From assembly GCA_030704615.1 (NCBI GenBank), contig CM060733.1, forward strand, positions 17,176,001 through 17,236,000: 60,000 nt of DNA. The letters run 5' to 3'. The notes under the pieces are model-generated. The model searched no databases. It was not told the origin of the DNA and saw only the letters and a list, made by a program, of their open reading frames with translations. The first letter of the stretch is position 1. The number at the start of each line of letters is the position of its first letter. Both the position numbers and the translations under genes were made by a program. Positions 9,003-19,571 of this stretch are shown in pieces. The DNA comes from Takakia lepidozioides (Eukaryota > Streptophyta > Takakiopsida > Takakiales > Takakiaceae).

Positions 9003-12000
9003 TCAATCTGTCAGCATAAGATTGAACTGGAACCAGGGTCAGTACCAATCAAGCAGGCAAGGTACAGAATGAATCCCAACTACGCACAGAAGGTTGGAGA
9101 AGAGATCAAGAAGTTGGCTGAGGCTAAGTTTATATACCCAATAGAGTATACAACTTGGTTGTCACCCATTGTAATAATTCCCAAGAAGAATGGTAAACTA
9201 AGAGTTTGTGTGAACTACAAGAAGCTGAATGCTTGTACGAAGAAAGATCCTTTCTCTTTGCCATTCACAGAAGCAGTATTGGACACTGTGGCAGGCCATG
9301 AGATGTACTCATTCATGGATGGCTTCAGTGGTTATAATCAAGTGCAAGTGGCAGAAGAAGACCAAGGAAAGACAGCTTTCATCACAGACTGGGGTGCTTA
9401 TGCATACAAAGTCATGCCCTTTGGATTTTGTAATGCACCAGCAACCTTTCAGAGAGTGATAAGTGAATCTTTTCATGAGTATCTGGATGATTTCATGCAG
9501 GTGTTCTTGGATGATTTCAGTGTGTACAGCTCTAAGAATGAGCACTTGCATAAATTGGAGTTATGTCTGGCCAGATGCAGGATGAGAGGTCTGGGCCTGA
9601 ATCCAGAGAAATGTACTTTCTGTGTGAACTCAGGCGTGCTTCTGGGACACATTGTGTGTAAGAGGGGACTTCTTGTGGATCCCAGGAAGACATAGGCCAT
9701 TAAAGCCTCTCCACCACCAACAAATGTTAAGAGTCTAAGGAGATTCCTTGGGCAAACCAGTTATTACAGAAGATTTGTCAAAAGGTATGCACAAATAGCA
9801 GCACCATTGAGCAAACTTCTGAAGAAAGATGCAGTGTTTGCATGGACAGCTGAATGTCAACAGGCTTTTGAGGAACTTACATTGTTAGTAACAACTACAC
9901 CTGTGCTGATTAACCCTCACTGGCATATAGTATTTCATGTTCACTGTGATGCCTCAGGAGAAGCGTTGGGAGCGGTGTTAGCCCAGAATGTTACAGGAAA
10001 TATAGATTCACCTGTGTACTATGCTAGCAGGTTGATGAACAGTGCTGAAAGGAACTATAGCACAACTGAAAGAGAAGCACTGGCAATGATTTATGCAGTC
10101 AAGAAATTCAGGCATTACCTATTGGGAAGAAAATTTATGTTTTATGTGGATCACCAGGCTCTGATATATCTGGTGAACAAACCTTTGATAAGTGGAAGGA
10201 TAGCGAGGTGGTTAATAATCTTGCATGAGTTTGAGTTCGAAGTTGTTTACAAGCCTGGCCGTTTGCATCTTGTGGCAGATCATTTGTCACGACTAACAAC
10301 AGGAGAGGCCGCCACAGGAATAGACGATCAGTTACCTGATGCGAGTTTATTTGTAATGGAGGTGCAAGGAAGTGCAGATGAATGGTTAGATTGGCAGTGG
10401 CCAATCAGATACTACCTTACTCATGGTCAATGCCTACCTAGTTATGGTAAGGAGCAGAGGAAGAGAATCGCTATCAAGGCTTTACCTTATACTATGGTAG
10501 GAAGCAGAATGTATAAGCTAGGACCTGATGGAGTACTAAAACGATGCTTGTACCACCATGAAGTAAATAAAGTTTTGGAGGAAGTTCATAAAGGAGTGGC
10601 TGGAGGTCATTTTGGAGAAGAGACTACCAGTAGGAAGATACTACTCGCATGTTACTGGTGGCCTACTTTGTTCAAAGATGTACACAAGTATTGTTAGAGT
10701 TGTGATGAATGTCAGAGGCTAGGACCTTTGCAGAGACCTGGAAAGATGGCCTTGCATCCTACAATGCCTACGGAACCATTTCAGAAATGGGGACTAGACT
10801 TTGTTGGACCAATTAACCCACCAGCCAATAATACACAGAACAGGTACATAATTACAGCCACTGATTATACTACGAAGTGGGTGGAAGCTAAAGCTTTGAG
10901 GGACAACACAGCCAAGTCCACAGCAAGGTTCCTGTATGAGAACATACTTACACGATTTGGCTGTCCCTTGGAATTTATCAGTGATCAGGGAAGTCACTTC
11001 ATTAATGAGACCATTGAATTATTGACTAAAGAGTTCATGATTGTGCATAGGAAAAGTACAACATATTACCCACAGGGTAATGGACAGGCAGAGGCTACCA
11101 ACAAAATACTATGTACTATCTTGGCTAAGATAGTCAATGCAAACAGAACGGATTGGGATACAAAGCTGCTGACAGCTTTGTGGTCATACAGGACTTCATA
11201 TAAAGTCACCACTAAGTATACACCATTCCAATTAGTTTATGGTATGGAAGCTTTACTTCCAGTGGAATTCCTGTTACCATCCATGAGAACGGAATGGGGA
11301 AAGAGAATGGAATTGCAAGATTCAATTAAGGTCCGGAAACATGAATTATACCATGTGGAAGAAGTACGTGCTGATGCAGCTGATAACATGACCAGAATTC
11401 AGATGAAGAGAAGGAACAGTTTGATGAAGGCAAGATAAAGACTTTTAAGACGGGAGATTTGGTTCTCTGGTTGCAGAAGAAGGGAAAGATTAAAGCTTCT
11501 AAGCTTAAATCACCATGGAAAGGACCTTATGTCATACAAAAGATGTATGATAACGACACCGTCATGTTACAAACCATTAACAAAGAGATGCTGGGAAGAG
11601 TCAATGCCAATAAGTTGAAGGGGTATAGTGGTATCCATGACAAACCATTGCAGCATGATTTGCATGTTGAAACGCAAAAGCAGTCACGGGCTGCGCCAGT
11701 GATACCAACGGAGTATGGAGCACTTGTCGCTAGGCCAAGCATATATGACCAGGGCGGGCAGAACAAACGCGACACAGCCTATCACAGCCCATCAAGGCAC
11801 GACACAGCCTATCACAGCCCATCACGGTGCAACACAGCCTATCATAGCCCAGCATGGCGCCACACAGACTATCACAGCCCATCACGGTGCAACACAGCCT
11901 ATCATAGCCCAGCACGGCGCCACACAGACTATCACAGCCCAGCACGGCGCAATACAGCCTATCACAACCTACCACCGCGTGTCACAGCCTATCACAGCGT

Positions 12001-12430
12001 ACCACAGTATGACACAGCCTGTCACAACTCAACACAGCCTACTAGGGTTACACAATCCATAGAATCAGTGACAGGTGGACGCAGGATAACTTCAGGGAAA
12101 TGGCCGGCGGAAGAAAGGACGGAAGCCAATTTAGAAAGGGACACGTGGAAGTCAGGGCGCAACACACAGCTGAGAAGGAAGTGCAAGAACAGATGTCATC
12201 AAGAAAGAGGACAAGAATGGCCGTCAAAATACCTACTTAGCACGTCAATTCGGATGAATGGCGGGCCCATTAATGAATACAGAAAAGGGGCAACAGAACA
12301 AACGGCAAGCACAGAAAAACGAAATTCTTGTCACATGTGTTATCCTAGTGGACAGTCCAGCAGGGAAAGTCCACTAAAGAAAATTAAATCTAAAAAACAG
12401 TCACAGCGGTTACAGCCAATCGAAAGCTAG
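9003..12430 (+). pseudogene. gypsy pol (RT, RNase H, integrase), multiply broken
   Basis: RT begins at HKIELEPGSVPIKQARYRMN and shows WLSPIVIIPKKNGKLR, SFMDGFSGYNQV, MPFGFCNAPATFQR and the catalytic box FLDD (9504-9515). RNase H shows HCDASGEALGAVLAQ and ends YKPGRLHLVADHLSR. Integrase has the His-Cys finger (CDEC after the stop), then the acidic triad near 10798 (GLDFVGP), 10981 (SDQGSHF) and 11090 (GQAEATN). Breaks: TAG at 9693-9695, TAG at 10695-10697 inside the zinc finger, and a frameshift near 11436 before the GDLVLWLQKKGKIKA segment. The frame then runs into the 30-bp repeat tract and ends at 12430. Not functional as it stands. Confidence 0.85.
11771..12040 (+). repeat. 30-bp tandem repeat, 9 units, in pol C-terminal tail
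   Basis: Nine consecutive 30-bp units begin with gacacagcctatcacagccc. Because 30 is divisible by 3, the tract encodes a decapeptide repeat of the type NTAYHSPARR / HTDYHSPSRC. Units alternate in type (aacacagcc then cacacagac), suggesting a 60-bp higher-order step. The core CACAGCC recurs in the element's own LTR at 16479-16728. Confidence 0.9.
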
Positions 12431-12535
12431 AAAAGGGATCAAGAAATTGGAGGGAATTTAAGCGCAAGAGTCGGCGTCGTTCTAAGTAACGGGCGTCTCG
12501 ACGGGACAAACCATCAATGCTATAGCTTTGAAGCT

Positions 12536-12727
12536 ATGGAGGAACTAACAGACTATACGCTCGCAATATTACTTACGCAGTGGCATAGGGACGGAAGAAC
12601 AGAGCGGATTTTTTCTCTTGATCGATGCTTGCAAGCCCCGCAGGCTTACAAGAAATTACCCATAGTTTTTTGTGGCAACCATACGTTTATGCTTTGTGCC
12701 CTGCAGGCATTTCTTCAATTGTTATAG
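12536..12727 (+). CDS. Small unassigned ORF between integrase and 3' ORF
   Basis: A 63-codon frame opens with ATG (MEELTDYTLAILLTQWHRDG) and ends at TAG 12725. It lies in the noncoding gap between pol and the large 3' ORF. I recognise no domain. It could be a remnant of the N-terminal part of the 3' ORF protein or a chance frame. Confidence 0.25.
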   Translation: MEELTDYTLAILLTQWHRDGRTERIFSLDRCLQAPQAYKKLPIVFCGNHTFMLCALQAFLQLL

Positions 12728-12754
12728 CCAAAACCTTTCTGTGGGTCTAGAATA

Positions 12755-15700
12755 AAGAGAGTGAGAGGAATGGAAGAAATCAGGGTGAAGAGCACCACAA
12801 TCCTGCAGAAACAAACGATTGCTACTCCACAGCGGTACAGTTACTGAAGGAGCCGCGATTGGAAGGATTGCAAAGCAAAGATTGGACATTGCACCATAGA
12901 CAGTACATGTTACAATTCTTGCAGAACTTTGAGCCTAGGACATGAGCAACAACGGTGAAGGGAGTTGAATTAGAAATTACTCCCCTATATCTACAACAAT
13001 TGTTTCAATTGCCAGCAAGTCAGGTGCATGTGGAGGAGCACAGGGCAAGACTGCAAATAGGGGACTTATTCCAAGAAGGGAGTTTCTTTAAAACTCAGGT
13101 TTATGCTTGTACCAAGGCCGTGTACCCAGGGCTAAGGGAGGTAGGCCAGGTATTGAACGTTCTGTTTGCCATGAAACAGAACCAACAGTATTTGAGCAGA
13201 TCCTTCACAGAGGAAATACTCAAAGCCCTGAGAGGAGAAGAGGTAGAATGGGCGGACATAATGTATAACGCACTGGTAGAGGAGATGAAAAGATTACAGG
13301 GCACTGCCGCAAAGTCTCCTATCATAGTGTCTGGCCCAATCATTGCTCAAATAATTCTTGATTCTGGCATACTTGATGCTCGAGAAAGAAAGGAGATGGG
13401 AGTGTTTGAGACTGAAACCACTGCAATGGAAGAGCAAAGCTCTTCACACAGTGAGGGTGGACTGGCAGGGCAACCCCAGACTAAGAGACCGAGGCAGGGA
13501 AAGACTGTAGTGGCGGATCCACTGGCTTCACGGAAACCGCATGATAATGTTTCCTAAGCTCTTGTGCAGGAATGGGCACAGCAGCACAGAGAACTGCTAT
13601 TATTGGAAGCAGGACCTTCAGAGAGGGAAGAGGAAGTTACTTCAGTATCACAGCCATCACAGCCAGATGATCGGCTTGTCACAGAGTTACCACAAGTCGT
13701 CCATGCAGTTCCACCAGAAATAATTGATTTGGAGAAAGAAGGGTTAGATATTCCCACTACAGAACAGGTGGTGGCAGAAATTGAGAAGGGGGACCTTCTC
13801 TATGAATATTCTGGTCTGGTCAAGGAAACAGTGATTCCGGTGGTGCAACGGTTGTCCAGGGGAAACCCTGCGGTGCATATAATGCACACACCTGTGACGG
13901 AGGTACCACAGGTAGAATGTCAAGACACTGCAGCACCGGTGACGGATGAAGTGGTTCAGGAAGAAAATCTGGTGGGGCAATGGCCTGAGTGGTTCGTGAG
14001 GCATCACACTGTTGAGGATCAGGGAGAACAGCAGCAAGCTCACCATGATGACCCTCAACAGGCCATGCTTATGAGTTCCATAAGCATGACACTTAATTTG
14101 TTGGGCACTTATGTCAAATCCCATGTTCCAACTACCCAATTGACAGCTTTGAGAGAGGAACTCAGGAAGGAGTTTGAGGCTCGACTTGCGACTGAGTGTG
14201 CAAACAAGGTCGATGAAGAGGTCACTCTCAAGATGCAGCAAGACTTAGAGAATACAGAAGTGGCTTTGCAATTGGCCAAGGAACAATTGATTGAGGCAGG
14301 CCTCGCGCAAGACCAGTTGCACGAAGCACATAAGCAACAGTTATACCAAATGCAGGTGAAGCATGAAAGCAAGTTGCAAGAAGTGAATGCACTATATACG
14401 GAGTTGCAGACAGTGCATGACAGGATGGCCATACAATGCACTACACTCACAACAATGCTTGACCAAGCTACAATAGAAATAAACAGTCAAGCGGAAAGAT
14501 GTACGAAGGCAGAGACAGATAATGTTGAGCAATTGAAACTCATTGTCGATATGAAGAATACAATCTGTCGCAATGAGAATACTTTCAAACAATACAGGCA
14601 GGTTGAAGCTGACCAAGAGAGGTACATCCTGGAGTTGCAACAAACGCTCATGGTAAATAGAAATGAACTCTCTGTGGCTAACAAGGCTTGGAAGGAAGCC
14701 AATAATCTGGCTGCTGCCTATGCGAGTTTGGTTGAACCTCATGCGAAGCGCATGGAGGCTTTACAGCAGCACATAGATGTGTACAGGCTCACAAAGGAGA
14801 AAACTCTAAGGGGTGCCACAAGCAACTTGGTGGATAACCACCTTATGCAGGTCTGGTTAGCAAAAGGGCCGGTGGAGAGCAAAGCACCACGAAAGCTCAC
14901 CCAAAGCGAGATGAATGAGCTCAGACTGCAAGTCTAGAACATTGCCACAACTACTATAGACAATGTCTATAGTAGGATAGCGGAGTTACAGGAGGATGTA
15001 GACGGCCTGCAGACTCAAGTGGAGGACCTCACTTCAAATATCGACAAAAGAGTCTGTGTACCAGATGAACAGCTAATGGCTTCTTATTTACAAGCGAGAA
15101 CTTTGGCTTTTCAGTCTTCTTCCCAGGGGGTGCAGGAGATGCCAGTGGTACAAGAGCCAGTGCCACCAAGACCACAACAAGTCACTGTGACAGTAGCTGA
15201 CCCTGTTGTTACTACAGCCACACCACAGCCACCACAGCCACCACAGCCTGAGGTATGGGGGGATGCTGCTTTTAACCCACCTAAAACTCCTACTGCACGG
15301 GAGTACAGTCGAGCTATGATTATGCTCTTCAACCAAATTCCCATTGTGTTGGATTTGGCTTGGAAGGAATTTAGTCCTCCACAGTCATTGACACATTACT
15401 ACCAGATCATGCGCATTTGGCTGCCAGTGGCAACTAGGACTAAGGTTCTTCCAAACAATCGACCCATTGAGGATCATCACTTTGCGAGGTACTGGCATGA
15501 GGCAAGTACCATGTTGAAGGAATTAATTGCCTTCCAAGTTGTACATGGATTCATTTATACCAAGACCAAAGAGGTAGCAAGTATTGTCATGGGCTGCGGG
15601 TTATACTACGCTGCTTGTTTTCTGGTACGTTATCACATTGAGCAACAGAAGATGCAAACGCGCTTTCTGAATTATTCCAGTGGGGATCATTGGGTCTTAC

Positions 15701-16317
15701 CTTCAGTACCACCTCATATGTACCTATATGAGGCAAAAGTTATGATACAAAAGGATTCTCAGATTCGTTCATGGTTTCATGCGGCCTGGAACAATTTGTC
15801 AACACAGAAATTCGGGCCTGACGATATTTTCTTTAAGGGACATGAGGCATGGAAATATTTGCACAATTCACAAGTCATTGGTACACCACTCACCTGGACA
15901 GACAAGGAGCTTAGGGTCTTCACCAATTTTGCAATTCAGCGCTTACAACAAGTTTTACAATTTAAACTTCCAGACATGGTGGGACAACATTGTATGCCCC
16001 AGAGAATTCCAGTTAAAGTTCGACAGTTAAAACACCTCAGGGGGGACGAGGATTCTGATACAACTGTTTCTTCAGCGGACTCTTTTGACATGGCAGAAGA
16101 CTATGCAATTCAGATGGCAGAGAAGAAGCGATGGGGGTCTCCTATGTCTGAAAGATTACCTCGATATCAACCTCCAGAGGGACTGACATATCCAGGTAGT
16201 GTTCAATCATCTCCCTCAACCAGTGACAGAACACGGGCTCGCACACGGAGTCCTTCACGAGACTCTAACCGTCAGAAGGGTGCTCGCTCACAAAGGGTTA
16301 CAAATCCCAAACAGTAA
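12755..16317 (+). pseudogene. Large extra 3' ORF of the gypsy element (coiled coil, SR-like tail)
   Basis: One reading frame of about 1,180 codons runs from roughly 12755 to TAA at 16315-16317 with internal stops TGA 12943, TAA 13555 and TAG 14935. Each is one C-to-T change from CGA, CAA or CAG. Parts in order: a globular N-terminal part (ITPLYLQQLFQLPASQVHVE ... IIVSGPIIAQIILDSGILDA); a Glu-rich linker; a long coiled coil at about 14130-14930 rich in Leu, Gln and Glu; a PQPPQPPQP linker at 15226; a second globular part with YWHEASTMLKELIAF; and a basic Arg/Ser tail (RTRARTRSPSRDSNRQKG). It has no Cys-His finger and no signal peptide. Position matches the additional ORFs of Tat/Athila elements; function is unknown. 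Confidence 0.7.
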
Positions 16318-16355
16318 ACCGTGAGGACACGGCTTTTTGAGAGAGGAAGGGGTAA

Positions 16356-17209
16356 TGTTAGAGGACTGTCTGGGACTTAGACACTTTTACGGGATCTGTG
16401 GGGTACCCTTAATTTTTGCACAGACTGAGACCAACAGGAGCCTTAGGGGTGATAGCAGCGCACTTTAGGAGGGGTTACACAGTCCGTCACAGCCGACACA
16501 GCTCGTCACAGTCCAACACAGCCTGTCACAGCGACACAGCTCGTCACAGTCCAACACAACCCGTCACAGCCAACACAGCTCGTCACAGTCCAACACAGCC
16601 CATCACAGCCCGACACAGCCGACACAGCCGACACAGCCAGACACAGCCGTCACAGCCAGTCACAGCTCGACACAGCCGACACAGCCCAACACAGTCGCAC
16701 AGCCAGTCACAGCTTGACACAGCTGTCATGACCATAGAGAACGGATAGCAGGATAGGGAACGACTGTGGAAAACAACATCTGCGAATGGAACATGTTAGT
16801 TCACGGATGACGGTTAGTGAGGGAAACGGTTAGAACAACGGGTAGGAAGATAAAGCCAGGAGCAAGGATTGGAAAAGGATCACTTCTTGGGGGGACTTCG
16901 AACATGACTGGGGGGAAATGAGGCAGAGAGCGCATCTCTGAGCAGAAAGAGGGAGAGCACGGAGTAGGAGGAGGACGATCTGTTGATGCTTGATGAATGC
17001 AAGCAGTAGAGTTGTAATGTAGAGCAGATTAGAGACTCCATGGCTTCAGCCTGATACTTGATAGATATTAATCTGATACATACTTCATACTCACACTGTG
17101 TAGAGAGATCTGAGTGAAGTTGTGGAATGAATGGATGAATTGATGGAATCCGATAGATTGCTGAAGCAAACTGATACTTAATTACCAACAGTAAGGTAAC
17201 TAGCTAACA
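16356..17209 (+). repeat. 3' LTR of the truncated gypsy element
   Basis: The LTR starts TGTTAG just after a purine-rich tract (gagagaggaaggggtaa, a good polypurine primer) and ends CTAACA, a perfect inverted match to its start. Length is 854 bp. The LTR carries an internal CACAGCC minisatellite. The 5 bases after it are tgaat; without the 5' LTR the target duplication cannot be confirmed. Confidence 0.75.
16479..16728 (+). repeat. CACAGCC-rich minisatellite inside the LTR
   Basis: About 250 bp are made of irregular 8-15 bp units such as gtcacagcc, gacacagcc, aacacagcc and cacagctc. The core matches the 30-bp repeat in the coding tail of the same element at 11771-12040. It is noncoding here. 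Confidence 0.85.
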
Positions 17210-17504
17210 TGAATGCGGGAAGGAAAACAAATAAGAAACACCCCCATGATACACTAGTTGTAGGTCATGACTGATTGTTCTGAGCGGGCTGAGTGCTTAG
17301 AGATTTCCAACTCTTCTATCTTGGAGTTTCCGCCTCGGATAGCGAAGGGATGGGTGAGTAAAAGCCGCGCGACACCTGCAAGCATCTTTATTTAATCTTC
17401 CTGAACTATGATTTGTGATCCCAAACACGACATTTTCATTCACCAGGCCACCATGAGTTTCAACGAGGTGAATACACTTATGCAGCGGGATAGAAGCACA
17501 TAGG
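17210..17504 (+). pseudogene. Right-hand fragment of the SWIM gene, inverted relative to the left one
   Basis: Near the end the plus strand reads DIFIHQATMSFNEVNTLMQR and then stop at 17504, matching DNFIHQATMSFNEVDTLLQR at the end of the left SWIM gene. Upstream, TCKHLYLIFL matches the SWIM CKH segment, but with a stop (MGE-stop) and a frameshift after it. The fragment begins where the gypsy LTR ends. It and the left gene point outward in opposite directions, each ending just inside a TIR-like sequence. Confidence 0.75.
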
Positions 17505-17664
17505 AAGAAGCTGACTTTCGTTCAATGCAATTTCCACGACTGAGGAATGTGTGCCATTTTAATAGTGTGATCAATGCAAAATAAATGGGATGGATAAACA
17601 TGCGTTGACATGTTTCCGGTTTCCCATTTCCGGTGTTTTCGTATTCTATTTACCCTGAATGAAT

Positions 17665-17895
17665 GCCACGGCAATAGGTCCCTCAGCTATAGGCGCTAAT
17701 GTTTCTGTTGACATGGCGTCTGCCACGTTGGCCGAATCCCACGTGGACTGCCACATGATGTTGTTCATTGCCATGTCAGCACGCTCATGCCACGTCAGCG
17801 TGAGCCGACGCTCATGCCACATCAGCTGCTGGTCCCCTACGCTCACACCATGTCAGCATAGCGTGAGCGCGCGCTCACGCGGTAGTGTCGTTGCA
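17665..17895. repeat. Right GC-rich inverted end (Mutator-like TIR candidate)
   Basis: In order it contains gaatgccacggcaatagg, ctataggcg, ccatgtcagca, cgctcatgccacgtcagc, gcgtgagcgcgcgctcacgc and gtcgttgca, an imperfect inverted counterpart of 7290-7480. Many CACGTCAGC and GTGAGCG words make it partly palindromic. The next recognisable sequence outward is the PDF-motif locus. Confidence 0.6.
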
Positions 17896-17959
17896 TAGCA
17901 GGGACATGGTATGGAGGCTTTGGAGACAGGTCTATGATCAAATGATGGGGGAAGGGGGG

Positions 17960-18789
17960 CACCTTCTTCAATAGCATAGCGGCTATAAGTGGGTAGATGG
18001 TCAACTGGAAACAGCAACGGCAACAGCACAATTGATAGAACAAGGCCCACTGCTAACATGAAGGTACTTTCTTCAACATATTTCACCTTGTTTTCCCCTG
18101 CTATCAGAGTCGTCCCTAAATTTTCATGTTGAATTCTGCAAGTTACCTCGTTGGTGGATCTATGGTGGTGTTGGAGTGATTTTGTTATGTTACTGCCAAT
18201 GTGGTCGACAGGAAAGTATTGAATACAGATAATAAGAGATGTGGAGAAGCTCTGGAATGAATACAATTCGGACCCCAGTCAATGGTGGAACAATCCAGGC
18301 AAAAAGGTGAATGCCTGTTGGAAGCAGACGCAAGTAAAAACTAGTGCAATAAGTAGGGTTGGGGTGTTTGCTAGAACAATTCTAGGATGTTATTGTCAGC
18401 TGCTAGCATCAAGGCAAGGATGTATGCATGATTTGTGCAGAGGCATGGATAGCTGAAGGAGCAGGGAGTAGTGTGGGTCCAGATTCATCCAAGAGGGCCA
18501 GATTTGAAGCTCCAGATCGCCTACAATTCCCTGTGGAAGCAGCACACACCTCGCGCACACAAGAGATCATCTTGGGTGCATGGTCAGTCAAACCCTCCAT
18601 GGGTCATGACATAAGGTTGAGGACAATGTGGTGAGGGCACCTTCTTCTTCGACCTATTTCAGCCTATTTTCCCCTCTCATCAGACTTAGCCCTGAATTTA
18701 CATATTGAATGTTGTAAGTTAGCTCGTTGGGTGGATGTGGGGTGGTAGGTAGTGACTTTGACAAGTTACTGCTAATGTGGCAGCAGGAA
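17960..18789 (+). pseudogene. OSB-type PDF-motif exons, 5' part of a repeated array
   Basis: The frame VEKLWNEYNSDPSQWWNNPG at 18241-18300 is the first half of a PDF motif (LW--F--DP--WW-N---K) of the plant OSB organellar DNA-binding family, followed by a gtgaat that could be a 5' splice site. Upstream, 17970-18060 resembles the end of a preceding motif (agcggctataagtgggtagatggtcaactg). Downstream, 18397-18600 is the second half but has lost the PDF core. A further unit starts at 18636 and is cut at 18789 by the chromovirus; it resumes at 25999. Exon-sized pieces recur in the same order, so this is a tandem array of PDF-exon modules. No OB-fold is seen. Confidence 0.6.
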
Positions 18790-19516
18790 TGTCGCGGCCC
18801 TTTGCCTTGAGGGCAGGGGGTCGGGACACATGAGGGGCTGCCCCTGTGGTGGGGGCAGCGGCAGTGATAGGTATGGGGGGCTGAAGCACCCTTGAGTGCC
18901 CAAGGCACTCAGGGAAGCGGAGGCGCTCACTAGGTGGAGCCCCGCACACCGGGTTGCGGTGGGGGTGGCTCCACAAGGAGTGGTGGTAGCTTAGCGGGAC
19001 TTAGTGGGGGTGGCATAGGACTCACCATGGGGGCGGAGAACTCGTGGTGGGAGTCGTGGGGAGTCTTGGGACTCATCACAGTCCATAGGGGCCGTGGTGA
19101 GTGGGCCAAGACTCACCGCGACTCATCACCGGGAGTCGAGGGTTTTCGTGGTGGTTCGCCATAAAATGGCATGGCTGGTTGTGAAACCCCCGCGGACAGC
19201 TACAGAAGTATATATAGGGAGAAGTAACCCCGAGAACGGTGCAAGCCCATTGGTGACCAAAAACTAGTGAGTAAGCGAGCGAGCCGGAAAGCGACCAAAG
19301 AGTGGGGAGCTGTTCCGGACTGCCAACTACCAAAGGGAATTCCCGCTGGTTCCAAATCGGTGGAGGGTTCTTTGGGAGAACAAAGGGGGACCGTTATGCC
19401 CCGGTGAGCAGCCGAAGCTCCAAGTTGGCCCGGCGGCCAGGTTGGGAGTCAAGCGCGCGCATCAAAGCGAGTAACTATGACTTGAGGGGGAGCTTGCCGA
19501 AGTGAGGTGCGCGACA
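18790..19516 (+). repeat. 5' LTR of chromovirus
   Basis: 727 bp, starting TGTCGCGGCCC and ending GCGACA. It holds a TATA box at 19209-19216. It has one copy of the 138-bp head that is present three times in the 3' LTR, and keeps about 34 bp (accgttatgccccggtgagc region) that the 3' LTR has lost. Confidence 0.95.
19209..19216 (+). promoter_or_regulatory. LTR TATA box
   Basis: TATATATA followed by gggaga sits about 310 bp from the LTR end, suiting a U3/R boundary near 19240. The counterpart in the 3' LTR is 25724-25731. Confidence 0.65.
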
Positions 19517-19518
19517 CT

Positions 19519-19530
19519 TGGTATCAGAGC
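19519..19530 (+). promoter_or_regulatory. Primer binding site (initiator-Met tRNA)
   Basis: TGGTATCAGAGC, two bases after the LTR end, is the standard complement of the 3' end of plant initiator-Met tRNA and primes minus-strand DNA synthesis. Confidence 0.95.
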
Positions 19531-19571
19531 CTAGAGTTCAGTACGCAATCGTCCTTGGGTTTGGCCTCATC

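Larger units (their letters stand above)
8997..17209 (+). mobile_element. 5'-truncated Ty3/gypsy element with large extra 3' ORF
   Basis: The order is RT, RNase H, integrase, a Q/H/S-rich tail, a long extra ORF, and one 3' LTR. It begins abruptly inside RT near 8997-9012; gag, protease and the 5' LTR are missing, and no copy of the LTR occurs elsewhere in the window. The sense-strand ORF between integrase and LTR recalls the additional ORFs of Tat/Athila-type gypsy elements. The LTR's outer edge at 17209 is followed directly by the right SWIM fragment region. It lies between two inverted MULE-like halves and is either nested in them or was captured by them. Confidence 0.8.

Noticed and set aside
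8573-9019. Plus-strand ORF opposite the SWIM gene, taken first for gypsy gag
   Set aside because: It has no zinc knuckle or gag pattern, while the minus strand reads continuously into the SWIM domain.
10135-10404. Minus-strand ORF in gypsy RNase H region and similar antisense frames
   Set aside because: No family resemblance; overlapping the clear sense-strand pol.
16479-16728. CACAGCC array considered as a CRISPR-like repeat
   Set aside because: Units are short and irregular, without constant-length spacers, and lie inside a plant LTR.
17210-17214. tgaat as a target duplication of the truncated gypsy element
   Set aside because: The 5' LTR is missing, so there is no partner to compare.
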